A DNA stretch of 64,000 nt. Origin: Clostridiales bacterium. Its GTDB lineage: Bacteria; Bacillota; Clostridia; Lachnospirales; WQUN01. The notes beneath the pieces were generated by a model, which saw only the letters and a program-made list of their open reading frames with translations, did not search any database and was not told where the DNA came from. Positions 33,324 to 43,081 of the stretch are shown piece after piece (positions within the stretch are counted from its first letter, which is position 1; every line of letters starts with the position of its first letter). Both the position numbers and the translations under genes were made by a program. The stretch covers positions 1 through 64,000 of the forward strand of contig JAISGK010000031.1 of NCBI GenBank assembly GCA_031263155.1. Reading direction: 5' to 3'.

Positions 33324-33646
33324 TGATCAAAATAACGGTGTATCGTAACCACAAGCGCGCGATATACGGCTTTAAGGCAAAAAATCACGGTGATCCTTTC
33401 GTTTGTGCGGGTGTATCGGCTCTTGTGATGAACGCGGTTAATTCTATTGAACGTTTTGCAAACGAAAAATTTGTTTGCGATGCTGGGCAAGACGGCGGTT
33501 TGCTTGAGTTAATTATGCCAAGAATAAAGGACGGCGGAGCGAACCCAACTGCCGAATTGCTTCTTGAGTCCATGTTGCTGGGTTTAATTAACATAGCGCA
33601 GCAATATCCGCAGCAAATGCTTATAATTGATTCCTCTGATTCCTAA
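33323..33646 (+). CDS. prp: ribosomal-processing cysteine protease Prp
   Basis: A 107-residue protease that removes the N-terminal extension of L27. The catalytic Cys is in FVCAGVSALVMNAVNSIE (Cys28) and the His in AKNHGD (His22). The loop between them is about six residues shorter than in the Staphylococcus and Bacillus proteins that I recall, where 11 or so residues separate the pair. Position between rplU and rpmA is the classic one. Confidence 0.92.
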   Translation: MIKITVYRNHKRAIYGFKAKNHGDPFVCAGVSALVMNAVNSIERFANEKFVCDAGQDGGLLELIMPRIKDGGANPTAELLLESMLLGLINIAQQYPQQMLIIDSSDS

Positions 33647-33667
33647 AATAGATAAGGAGCAAACCAT

Positions 33668-33964
33668 ATGATGCGTATCAATTTAACTTTTTTCGCTCAT
33701 AAGAAAGGTGTAGGTTCTACCAAAAACGGGCGCGATTCCAATGCCAAGCGTCTGGGCGTTAAGCGCACCGATGGTCAAATAGTCAAGGCTGGCAATATTT
33801 TATATACCCAAAACGGCACGAAGATTCACCCCGGCGTTAACGTGGGTGTCGGTAGTAATTATAACTTGTTTGCCTTGATTGAGGGGCGCGTACGTTACGA
33901 GCGCAAAGGCCGCGATAAAAAGCAAGTCAGTGTGTACCCTGCGGAAGCGCGCAAAGCTCAATAA
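33668..33964 (+). CDS. rpmA: 50S ribosomal protein L27 with cleavable leader
   Basis: 98 residues. The N-terminus [20 protein letters not shown] contains the Firmicutes leader; Prp should cut after FFA to expose HKKG. The rest is typical L27 ([37 protein letters not shown]). A terminator follows. Confidence 0.98.
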   Translation: MMRINLTFFAHKKGVGSTKNGRDSNAKRLGVKRTDGQIVKAGNILYTQNGTKIHPGVNVGVGSNYNLFALIEGRVRYERKGRDKKQVSVYPAEARKAQ

Positions 33965-33972
33965 CAAAATCT

Positions 33973-33999
33973 AACCGTCCCCATGCCGGGGGCGGTTTT
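33973..33999 (+). terminator. terminator after rpmA
   Basis: AACCGTCCCC-ATGCC-GGGGGCGGTTTT: GC-rich stem and T run 9 bases past the rpmA stop. Confidence 0.85.
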
Positions 34000-34036
34000 G
34001 TATGATACAAACAATTTTATTTTGATTTTATTTTAA

Positions 34037-35326
<1,290 letters not shown>

Positions 35327-35444
35327 ATTGATTCGCGCTGACGAGATTAATCGGGTAGGAGGCCGCCCATGCCGGGCGCACACCGGAGATAGAGTTGACC
35401 CAAACGAGGATGAACTTAGATGAAACAGGATGGCATATTTCACA

Positions 35445-36692
35445 TTACCCGCAATCCTTTATCATCTTAATCGCTTTGATAATCCACTTCAAAGCTCCGT
35501 TATAGCGATAACCCACAAAGCCGGATTCTTTCAGAATGTCGGCTATTTCTTTTTCGGTGATACTCAGGTCAATCAAATCGGCGAGAGTGCTGCGCTCGGT
35601 GGCAATCTCCTGAACATAGTCCCAATAGGTTCCGGCAAAGCCAAAGCTAGTCGCATAAGTCGCCGGGTTTGAAAGGGCGTTGGAAACCATTTCCACTGTA
35701 TCCTCGTAGAACAGGCTGCGGCCGTTATCATATAGGGGGTAGAACGATTCGGCCCGGTCGCTCATCTTGATGGCGATATTGGATAAGTGGCGGTCATCTT
35801 GCCGTGTGATGAAGTCAAGCAAAATCATCCGGGCAATATCGTCTTTGTACTGTGAACGAACCGACATGAGATTTTGGTATTCATTGTTGCCCCTTGCTCC
35901 GTCAAACAGCCGCCGAAAATGTACGATATACTCTTTTGAGAAATCGTAGAGAAACTCGGAAAAAACCGTGTCCTTGTCGGCACGATATGCGGGGCAACAG
36001 GGCACGCCCAATTTTTGCGCCAACAGATAAACGGCAACCTCGGATTCCACATCCGTAACAAGCGGGTTGATACGCTGCTTGTAAATACCGTACTTGCCGC
36101 CCCACACGCCATATCGCTTGATATTGTAGCCCTCCGGCGTATCAATACCGCCACCCACAAGGTCGATGCGTTGGCAAAAAACGGACTTAAAAACGTCAGT
36201 CATGACAGCTTCGAGTGTTTCGTCCTCGCTGTAAGCTATCCAAATAAGGTCTTTGGGATGAATGCCGCGTGTGATTTCCGCGATTTTCAGAACATCATAG
36301 TGGGACAATCCACAGCGGAATAAAATCCGCTCGATGTCACGCCTGTCCCGGCTGACAACACGCTCTGAGAGGAACTCCGAAAATTGTTCGGATGTCCACG
36401 CTTTCGCGCCTTTGGTGTAGAGCGAAACAACCTCATTATAATCAGGCTTCAAAAAGGCAACGGCGTTTGCGCTGTCAATCGTCCAAATAACCTCGTTATC
36501 CCATTTCAAAAAGCGCACAGTTGGTAATTTTACTTTGCTCTTTACGCGCCCATCAACAGGCTTTTCGGCATCCACCGGGATTTGATAAGACTTGCCGTTC
36601 TTTGCCACACCGGGAATTTTCCCTCCGCTGCATAAAATGCGAACGCGCCTGTCCGACAAGCCCCATTTTTCAGCCGCCTGTTGCGCTGTCAT
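35445..36692 (-). CDS. fusion of an N-terminal DNA-binding domain with a HipA-like kinase
   Basis: 415 residues. Residues 1-55 are an excisionase/MerR-like helix-turn-helix (TAQQAAEKWGLSDRRVRILC, GVAKNGKSYQIP). The C-terminal part has HipA/CtkA-type kinase signatures: catalytic loop LLDFITRQDDRHLSNIAIK near residue 300 and the metal-binding segment YPLYDNGRSLF near 322. HipA is a Ser/Thr kinase toxin normally repressed by a separate HipB; here a DNA-binding domain is part of the kinase chain and no hipB is nearby. AGGAGG (36710-36715) is 17 bases from the ATG but 8 from an in-frame ATA at 36701, so translation may begin there. It has its own near-perfect promoter. Confidence 0.75.
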   Translation of the reverse strand: MTAQQAAEKWGLSDRRVRILCSGGKIPGVAKNGKSYQIPVDAEKPVDGRVKSKVKLPTVRFLKWDNEVIWTIDSANAVAFLKPDYNEVVSLYTKGAKAWTSEQFSEFLSERVVSRDRRDIERILFRCGLSHYDVLKIAEITRGIHPKDLIWIAYSEDETLEAVMTDVFKSVFCQRIDLVGGGIDTPEGYNIKRYGVWGGKYGIYKQRINPLVTDVESEVAVYLLAQKLGVPCCPAYRADKDTVFSEFLYDFSKEYIVHFRRLFDGARGNNEYQNLMSVRSQYKDDIARMILLDFITRQDDRHLSNIAIKMSDRAESFYPLYDNGRSLFYEDTVEMVSNALSNPATYATSFGFAGTYWDYVQEIATERSTLADLIDLSITEKEIADILKESGFVGYRYNGALKWIIKAIKMIKDCG

Positions 36693-36727
36693 AAAATCTA
36701 TATCGCCCGCCTCCTATCGACCTTACT

Positions 36728-36772
36728 ATTATACCCCATATTCGGAACAATGTCAATGGATGATATTCCGAA
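36728..36772 (-). promoter_or_regulatory. consensus promoter with repeated TTCSSAATAT operator-like boxes
   Basis: On minus: TTGACA (36756-36751), 17 bases, TATAAT (36733-36728). Two boxes, TTCGGAATAT (36772-36763) and TTCCGAATAT (36747-36738), start 25 bases apart and flank the -35. They are likely operators, perhaps for the HTH of the encoded protein. Confidence 0.8.
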
Positions 36773-36947
36773 GGCATTGCATCTCTGCTGTTCTTTAGCT
36801 CCGCGTCTTTTATTCTTTGCCGTATGTTCCTATTCAATATTTTGGCGTTTCATCACCGAGTATTGCGCTAAAATCGGCTGTGCAAACTATTTGTTAATGC
36901 ATAAAACGTCATGAAATATGACATTTTTTTCTTTTATCTTAAAGGTG

Positions 36948-36976
36948 TAGACAAATTTGCGTAATAATGTTAATAT
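36948..36976 (+). promoter_or_regulatory. candidate promoter of purE
   Basis: TAGACA (36948-36953), 17 bases, TAATAT (36971-36976), 37 bases before the purE start. Confidence 0.55.
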
Positions 36977-37012
36977 TTAGTTAAAAGATTGATATATGAA
37001 AGGATGGTGCTT

Positions 37013-37513
37013 GTGCCCGATGTAGGCATTATTATGGGTAGCGATTCCGACTTGCCTGTCATGAAGCAAGCTGCGGAAGTTTTGGAGCGGTTTGGGATTA
37101 ATTTTGAAATGAGTATTATCAGCGCGCATAGAACCCCTCACAGGGCGCAAAGCTACGCCATGTCGGCTAAAACGCGCGGGGTTAAAGTCATCATAGCGGG
37201 AGCGGGAGGCGCGGCGCACCTGCCGGGCGTGCTTGCATCGTTTACTACTGCGCCCGTTATAGGCGTACCCATTATGACGCCCACGCTTAACGGGGTAGAC
37301 TCGCTTTATTCTATCGTTCAAATGCCGGGCGGCATACCTGTCGCCACTGTGGGCATCGACAACGCGCTTAACGCGGGGTTATTGGCGGCGCAGATTATCG
37401 CGCTAAACGATGCGGGCGTGCATGACAAACTGCTTTCTTATAAGGGCGAAATGGAAAAAAATGTGGAAAAGAAATCTGCCCGGTTGGAAACTTTGGGTTA
37501 TAAAGATTATTGA
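37013..37513 (+). CDS. purE: N5-carboxyaminoimidazole ribonucleotide mutase
   Basis: Class I PurE of purine synthesis (N5-CAIR to CAIR). Motifs GIIMGSDSDLPVM, SAHRTPHRA, AGAGGAAHLPGVLAS and PVIGVPI. GTG 37013 is chosen because AAAGGATGG lies 9 bases upstream; ATG 37004 and 36989 lie too near or before it. No other pur gene is adjacent. Confidence 0.95.
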   Translation: MPDVGIIMGSDSDLPVMKQAAEVLERFGINFEMSIISAHRTPHRAQSYAMSAKTRGVKVIIAGAGGAAHLPGVLASFTTAPVIGVPIMTPTLNGVDSLYSIVQMPGGIPVATVGIDNALNAGLLAAQIIALNDAGVHDKLLSYKGEMEKNVEKKSARLETLGYKDY

Positions 37514-37556
37514 TAGGTGATTATCGAACAGTTATATATGCAGAGGAGGAGTAGAC

Positions 37557-39308
37557 ATGAACAGGAAACCCTGCGGCAAATTGGCTTTTAACAGTTCCTT
37601 TGCGGGCAAAGCGTATATGATTAAGATCTGTGCTTTCTTGCTGGTTTTATGCTTTGCCCTGGTAAAACCAAACATAGCCCGTTCGGACGTTTTTGAGGCA
37701 AGAGAAGAAGAGGCGTATATCTTAGACCTAAGCGACGCGGAAACAGACGCGGCGGTGTCGCGAGACATTTCGCCCGACCCGATAAAGGAACAGGATCACC
37801 CGCCGTCCAATGTTGCGGGCATAGATTTGCCTGGCTACTATCCCAACACATTTACTATACATCTCGCTACTTCAATAGGGCGGGTAGATAGGTATGTAAC
37901 GAGCGATAACGTGTTGGTGCTTGATTTTTATAACGCCGGCAATCAATTGCAAGATCAATATGAGGTTAATCACCCTGCGGTCGAGCGTTTGCGGGTGGGC
38001 ACATTCGCGGATGGATCAGCTACAAGGCTGGCGTTTGACTTAACAAGCGTGGTAGATTTTTACATAACCCTTACAGAAGACAGGCGCACCCTATCAGTGG
38101 TGTTTGTTAAAAACAACATACAAAACGTGCGTTTTAATAGCGAAGGCGCCGCCGATGTAGTGCGTATTACGGGCGATTATCCCCCCGTTATTATTTTTCG
38201 ACCCGCCGAAAACGCGCACATCGTATCGATAGACATACCCTTCGCCTCGATTAATCTGCCCGCCAAATGGGTACCGTCGCTTAACTTTATAAAATCGATA
38301 GATACAAAGCAGATAGATGAACATACCGTGCGTATCACTATGGAAACCTTCGCCGACGCAAGCATGGATATATCATATGAGGGCGACACGGCGCTTGTAA
38401 AACTCTCTCCCGCTACTTACCGCAATATATCGTATGCGGGCAAGGCAGTCAAGCTAAGAAAAGACTCGCTGTACCCCGTTAATATCAACGCAATAACCGA
38501 AAGGGATGAATATAACAGTTATAGATATGTAATCACGCTGGATGGCAACTATCAAGGCTGGCTGGGCTGGGGTAGATACTATGTTAATGATGATTATATA
38601 AAAAATATAGAGATAGGCGTTAACACATACGGCGAGCGCCAGCTTATTGTAAATGAGAAGCAGGTGCTGGCGTTCGATATTTCCCAGGATACGGAGTACA
38701 TATATATAAAAGCGATGGCCCCAAGGGAGAAGTATGACCGCATTGTAATAATAGATCCAGGGCATGGAGGCAGTGACCCCGGCGCGACCGGCAATGGCGT
38801 GACAGAAAAGATTCTTAATATGGACACCGCCAATCGGGTCATGGCGCTATTCGAGCAATCGGGGAGCATAAAAGCGTATGCCACACGCAGAACGGATGTG
38901 CTGATCGATCTGTATGAGCGCCCCCGTTGGGCCAACGCCATAGGAGACTTGTTCGTCTCAATACACAATAACGCAATGGGCAGCAGAAATACTGCCGCCA
39001 ACGGCACAGAGACCTACTATTACCCCCATAGCAACGACGCCACGTTGGGTTTTAGCGGAATGACCCTTGCCACGCTGCTGCAAAACAATCTGTTAACGGC
39101 CCTGGGCTCGACGGATAGAGGCGTAAAATCGGCCCGATTTGTAGTTATACGCAACACTACAATACCATCGGCGCTGGTCGAGATCGGCTTCGTAACCAAC
39201 CCAACCGAGGCTTCGCTGCTTGCCACAGAGTCTTACCGCCAAAAAGCGGCTCAGGCTATCTATGATAGTGTGGTTGAGGCGTTTGCCCGATACACGCCCA
39301 AAAGATAG
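37557..39308 (+). CDS. N-acetylmuramoyl-L-alanine amidase (AMIN + Amidase_3)
   Basis: A 583-residue secreted cell-wall hydrolase that cuts the MurNAc-L-Ala bond. The N-terminal signal (KICAFLLVLCFALVK) begins after about 20 residues; GAGGAGGA supports the ATG at 37557 rather than that at residue 21. The middle has AMIN-like beta-strand segments (about 90-300). The Amidase_3 domain from about residue 395 has the zinc ligands: IDPGHGGSDPGATG, EKILNMD, SIHNNA, with the catalytic Glu in ALVEIGFVTN. 43 bases after purE, same strand. Confidence 0.92.
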   Translation: MNRKPCGKLAFNSSFAGKAYMIKICAFLLVLCFALVKPNIARSDVFEAREEEAYILDLSDAETDAAVSRDISPDPIKEQDHPPSNVAGIDLPGYYPNTFTIHLATSIGRVDRYVTSDNVLVLDFYNAGNQLQDQYEVNHPAVERLRVGTFADGSATRLAFDLTSVVDFYITLTEDRRTLSVVFVKNNIQNVRFNSEGAADVVRITGDYPPVIIFRPAENAHIVSIDIPFASINLPAKWVPSLNFIKSIDTKQIDEHTVRITMETFADASMDISYEGDTALVKLSPATYRNISYAGKAVKLRKDSLYPVNINAITERDEYNSYRYVITLDGNYQGWLGWGRYYVNDDYIKNIEIGVNTYGERQLIVNEKQVLAFDISQDTEYIYIKAMAPREKYDRIVIIDPGHGGSDPGATGNGVTEKILNMDTANRVMALFEQSGSIKAYATRRTDVLIDLYERPRWANAIGDLFVSIHNNAMGSRNTAANGTETYYYPHSNDATLGFSGMTLATLLQNNLLTALGSTDRGVKSARFVVIRNTTIPSALVEIGFVTNPTEASLLATESYRQKAAQAIYDSVVEAFARYTPKR

Positions 39309-39371
39309 ACTACAACGCAGTGGTAACGAGTAGAAATTTGTAGCAAAAAAAAGCCTCCGCTTTTTGGAGAG

Positions 39372-39414
39372 ATTCTGATATAAAATAATTTTACACAAAA
39401 AATTTTATCAGAAT
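39372..39414. terminator. AT-rich hairpin between convergent genes
   Basis: ATTCTGATATAAAAT pairs with ATTTTATCAGAAT (one bulge). It lies between the amidase and the convergent acyl-CoA synthetase. Probably terminator-like for one or both, though AT-rich. Confidence 0.4.
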
Positions 39415-39442
39415 AAAACCAAAAAGAGGGGCTGTTATTTTT

Positions 39443-41158
39443 TTATTTTTCCGCGTCTTTGGCCCGAATTAGCACGCGCTGTATCTTTCCGCTTATCGTT
39501 TTGGGAAGTTCGGTAACAAACTCTACAATGCGCGGGTATTTGTACGGGGCCGTATGGGTTTTAACATAGGTTTGCAACTCCTTAACCAGCTCTGGAGACG
39601 GCTCGTATCCCCTTGCTGGCACTATGGTAGCCTTTACGCTATACCCCCGTATGGGATCAGCCACGCCCGTAACCGCAACCTCCAGCACAGCGGGGTGTTC
39701 CGCCAGCACGCTTTCGACCTCGAACGGCCCAATGCGATATCCCGACGATTTTATAATATCGTCGTTGCGCCCTACATAATATATATACCCGCTTTCGTCC
39801 GCATACGCCGTATCCCCGCTGTGGTACAGCCCGTTGGAAAACGCGTTTTGTGTACTCCGCTCGTTTTTATAATAGTCGCAAAACAGCCCCACGGGCCTGG
39901 CGGCTTTGTCAAGCAAACGGGAATCTGCCCCGTTTCGAATGATATCCCGTGACGCTCGCGCCACTATCTCACCTGTCACGCCGGAGGGGCGCTGCCTGCC
40001 GTCGTCGTCAGCCACGAATAGATCGTAGCCCGGTATCGGCCTGCCCATAGAACTGGCCCGAGGCTGCATAAATGGATACAGCGTGCCTATCATAACGGTT
40101 GACTCCGTTTGGCCAAAACCCTCGTATATCTTCTTGCCAGTATAATTAAGCCATTTATTGTAGGTGTCGGGGTTTAACGCCTCGCCGGCCGTACAGCAAT
40201 GAGCGAGACTGCTTAAGTCGAATTCACGCATGTTTTCTGCAACCATCATGCGTAGCATGGTGGGCGGGGCGCAAAACGTCGTTATCTTATATTGTTGTAT
40301 CTTGGCCAGAATGTCCAGAGTGGCAAAACGATCAAAGTCGTATACAAAAACCGCGCTCTCTCCCAGCCATTGCCCATACAATTTTCCCCATAAAGATTTT
40401 AGCCAGCCCGTGTCTGAAATGGTAAAGTGCAGCCCCCCATCCTCAACGCGCTGCCAAAACACGGCGGTCATAATGTGCCCCAGCGGATAGGTAAAGTCGT
40501 GCCGCACCATCTTGGGATAACCGGTCGTGCCGCTAGAAAAGCTAACCAGCATAGTATCCGTCGCGAGCATATCCTCCGCCATGGAGCGGCTCCATTGGTC
40601 GCTGGCCTTATAAAATCCCTCTTCAAAATCCAGCCAGCCTTTGGCGTCTTTATGTTTGGTCACGGCTTTAATCTTTACCGTTTTGTAAGGCTCGCCCTCA
40701 TCAAAATGCCGCGTACAGTCATTATCGCCCGTTACGACCGCCATTTTTATATCCGCCGCGTCACAGCGGTACATATAATCCTTCGCCGTTAGCAGGTGCG
40801 TCGCCTGCACCACAATCGCGCCAATCTTACACAAGCCCATCATACAGTACCAAAACAGGTCGCTTCGCTTAAGCACCAGTAAAACAAAGTCCCCTTTGCC
40901 TATGCCCAACGAGGTGAAATAATTGGCCGCCTTGTTGGACAGCTTTGCCATGTCACCAAAGGTTATAAACTTTTCAGCGCCGTCCGCGCCCACCCACACC
41001 ATCGCGTGTTTGTTTGGCGCGCGCTGCGCGATAACATCCAGTACATCATACGCAAAGTTAAAATTCTGTGGATATGTGATTTTGTACCGGCGTTTTAGAT
41101 CGTCATAAGAGGCAAAATCGTCCCTTGTCGCGCCGATAAATTGCTCGTATATGGCCAT
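39443..41158 (-). CDS. AMP-forming acyl-CoA synthetase
   Basis: 571 residues of the ANL superfamily (acetyl/medium-chain acyl-CoA ligase group). P-loop VSFSSGTTGYPKMV, A5 YEGFGQTES, A7 YHSGDTAYADESGYIYYVGR, A8 and hinge DDIIKSSGYRIGPFEVES, and the adenylation lysine in LPKTISGKIQRV. It activates an acid to acyl-CoA; the chain or ring specificity is not readable. It is the last gene of the oxidoreductase operon, 10 bases after the XRE-cupin regulator. Run with the oxidoreductase the pathway could convert a 2-oxoacid or the acid itself to acyl-CoA. Confidence 0.92.
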   Translation of the reverse strand: MAIYEQFIGATRDDFASYDDLKRRYKITYPQNFNFAYDVLDVIAQRAPNKHAMVWVGADGAEKFITFGDMAKLSNKAANYFTSLGIGKGDFVLLVLKRSDLFWYCMMGLCKIGAIVVQATHLLTAKDYMYRCDAADIKMAVVTGDNDCTRHFDEGEPYKTVKIKAVTKHKDAKGWLDFEEGFYKASDQWSRSMAEDMLATDTMLVSFSSGTTGYPKMVRHDFTYPLGHIMTAVFWQRVEDGGLHFTISDTGWLKSLWGKLYGQWLGESAVFVYDFDRFATLDILAKIQQYKITTFCAPPTMLRMMVAENMREFDLSSLAHCCTAGEALNPDTYNKWLNYTGKKIYEGFGQTESTVMIGTLYPFMQPRASSMGRPIPGYDLFVADDDGRQRPSGVTGEIVARASRDIIRNGADSRLLDKAARPVGLFCDYYKNERSTQNAFSNGLYHSGDTAYADESGYIYYVGRNDDIIKSSGYRIGPFEVESVLAEHPAVLEVAVTGVADPIRGYSVKATIVPARGYEPSPELVKELQTYVKTHTAPYKYPRIVEFVTELPKTISGKIQRVLIRAKDAEK

Positions 41159-41168
41159 GCCCGCCTCC

Positions 41169-41717
41169 CTACTTCATTACAACGGCCAGAAATTGCGCGT
41201 CGCCGCCGACCGCATTCATGGCGTGGGGTATGCTGCTGTCGTAGTACACGCTGTCGCCCTCATGCAGCACAAAAGATTGATCCCCCAGGTATATGCTCAT
41301 GTCGCCTTTTAGCATGTAGTCAAATTCCTGCCCTTCGTGACTGTGAAGCGTAGGCTTTTGCTCTTTTGGTTCTACAGTTACCAAAAAAGGCTCGGCTTTC
41401 TTTTCTCTAAATGTGTAAGCCAAGTGTTTATAATCATACGCGGCGCGACGCTGTATGTCAAAGCCCTCGCCCGCTCGCACCACGCAAAACCTTGAAAGTT
41501 TGGGCGATTCTCCACTTATGATGTCCAGCACGTCCACACCCAAAACCTGCGAGGCGTTATACAAAAAACTAAATGAGAAATCTAACTCCCCGCTCTCATA
41601 TTTTAAATATTCTTCTTCTGTCACATTCAAACGGGCGGCAAGGTCACTCACGCTAAGCTCCATAGCATCACGCAAACCGGCCAGGCGCGCCCCTATCTCT
41701 TTCAATTGTTCAGTCAT
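41169..41717 (-). CDS. XRE-cupin transcriptional regulator
   Basis: About 182 residues with an N-terminal XRE helix-turn-helix (IGARLAGLRDAMELSVSDLAARLNV) and a C-terminal cupin (LHSHEGQEFDYMLKGDMSIYLG, SVYYDSSIPHAMNAVGG). ATG 41717, preceded by GGGG, overlaps the gamma-subunit gene by 8 bases; the longer frame to 41813 has no support. Such regulators commonly sense small organic ligands through the cupin. Probably controls this operon. Confidence 0.9.
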   Translation of the reverse strand: MTEQLKEIGARLAGLRDAMELSVSDLAARLNVTEEEYLKYESGELDFSFSFLYNASQVLGVDVLDIISGESPKLSRFCVVRAGEGFDIQRRAAYDYKHLAYTFREKKAEPFLVTVEPKEQKPTLHSHEGQEFDYMLKGDMSIYLGDQSFVLHEGDSVYYDSSIPHAMNAVGGDAQFLAVVMK

Positions 41718-42261
41718 AGCTATACCCCGTTTCGAGAGCTTTAAGATTGGCGTCAATAAGATTTTTTCTGCGCGGTGGCACGGTTTTGTCCAACGCGGGC
41801 GCAAAGTCGTCATAAGCGCATATGCCGGCGCGTTTAATAAACGCGCCCAAAATGATCATGTTTGCCAGATTTTTAAGTCCCATTTCATCCGCTAGGCTTG
41901 TGGCGGGAATGTAGAACGCTTGAACGTCTTTGCGCTCCACCTTGCGCGTTATCAGCGCGTTATCGGCAAATATGAGCCCGCCCGGCGTTACATCCGGCTC
42001 GTAGCGAACCAGCGACGGAGTGTTCATAACTATAAGGTAGTGGGGATTGTTGACGATGGGAGATCCTATCGGGCCATTGGATATAACGACGCTGCAACTC
42101 GCGGTGCCGCCGCGCATTTCTGGCCCGTAGCTCGGCAGCCAGCTCACCTGCCGCCCATTCAAGAGGCCGATATACGCAAGGAATTTGCCCGCGAACAGTA
42201 TGCCCTGCCCGCCAAATCCCGCTATTAATATCTTTGTTTCCACATCCGCCCTTTTACTCAT
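41710..42261 (-). CDS. 2-oxoacid:ferredoxin oxidoreductase, gamma subunit
   Basis: About 183 residues of the POR/KOR/VOR gamma family: ILIAGFGGQGILFAGKFLAY, PSYGPEMRGGTASCSVVIS and NMIILGAFIKRAG. ATG 42261 has AAGGGG and overlaps the beta-subunit stop. Works with the alpha, beta and ferredoxin subunits encoded just upstream. Confidence 0.93.
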   Translation of the reverse strand: MSKRADVETKILIAGFGGQGILFAGKFLAYIGLLNGRQVSWLPSYGPEMRGGTASCSVVISNGPIGSPIVNNPHYLIVMNTPSLVRYEPDVTPGGLIFADNALITRKVERKDVQAFYIPATSLADEMGLKNLANMIILGAFIKRAGICAYDDFAPALDKTVPPRRKNLIDANLKALETGYSYD

Positions 42262-43081
42262 CAGCTTTCCCCTTGTCTTTATACACCCCAAGCGGGAAGT
42301 ATGGTATCATGTTGTCGCTCAACCAATTGCAGGCTTTCTGCGGGCTTAACCCCCAATTGGTCGGGCATGTAGAAAGAATCTCCACAATATTAAAGCCCTT
42401 GCCCCTTACTTGGTATTCAAAAGCCTTCTTCACCGCTTTTTTAGCGGCTCGTATGTTCTTCACGCAGTCAACCGACACGCGCTCGGCATAGTAGGTACCG
42501 TCTATCGTGGCAAGCATTTCGCACACCTTAATGGGAAACCCGGCGGTCTCTGTGCTTCGCCCATACGGGGTGGTTTGCGTGACCTGACCGGGCAGTGTGG
42601 TCGGCGCCATTTGCCCTCCGGTCATACCGTATATAGCGTTGTTGACAAAAACAACCGTTATTCGCTCGCCGCGCAAGGCGGCATGCACGGTCTCCGCCGT
42701 GCCTATGGCGGCCAGATCGCCGTCACCCTGATAGGTAAACACAATGTTATCGGGAAGAGTGCGCTTAACCCCCGTGGCCACAGCCGGGGCGCGCCCATGC
42801 GCCGCTTCTATCATATCACACGCGAAATAATCGTAGGCCATAACGGCGCAGCCGACGGGTGCAATGCCCACAGTGCGCCCACATATGTTTAACTCGTCCA
42901 GCGCTTCCGCGACAAGTCGATGGATAATGCCATGCGTGCAGCCGGGGCAATAGTGCGTGGGCACATCTACCAGCGAATGGGGTTTTGTAAAAACAAACTT
43001 TGACGTTGCAGCCCATTCAGAATTTTCTATAACATCTGTTTCTCCATCAATACTTTGGTTTTCGATCACGCTCATTGCCAT
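42254..43081 (-). CDS. 2-oxoacid:ferredoxin oxidoreductase, beta subunit (TPP-binding)
   Basis: 275 residues. The thiamine-diphosphate motif is GDGDLAAIGTAE ... NNAIYGMTGGQMAPTT, and cysteines in HYCPGCTHG and VGCAV are placed to bind the [4Fe-4S] cluster. It decarboxylates a 2-oxoacid and passes electrons to ferredoxin. Overlaps the alpha gene by 10 bases. KOR and VOR are both possible. Confidence 0.94.
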   Translation of the reverse strand: MAMSVIENQSIDGETDVIENSEWAATSKFVFTKPHSLVDVPTHYCPGCTHGIIHRLVAEALDELNICGRTVGIAPVGCAVMAYDYFACDMIEAAHGRAPAVATGVKRTLPDNIVFTYQGDGDLAAIGTAETVHAALRGERITVVFVNNAIYGMTGGQMAPTTLPGQVTQTTPYGRSTETAGFPIKVCEMLATIDGTYYAERVSVDCVKNIRAAKKAVKKAFEYQVRGKGFNIVEILSTCPTNWGLSPQKACNWLSDNMIPYFPLGVYKDKGKADE

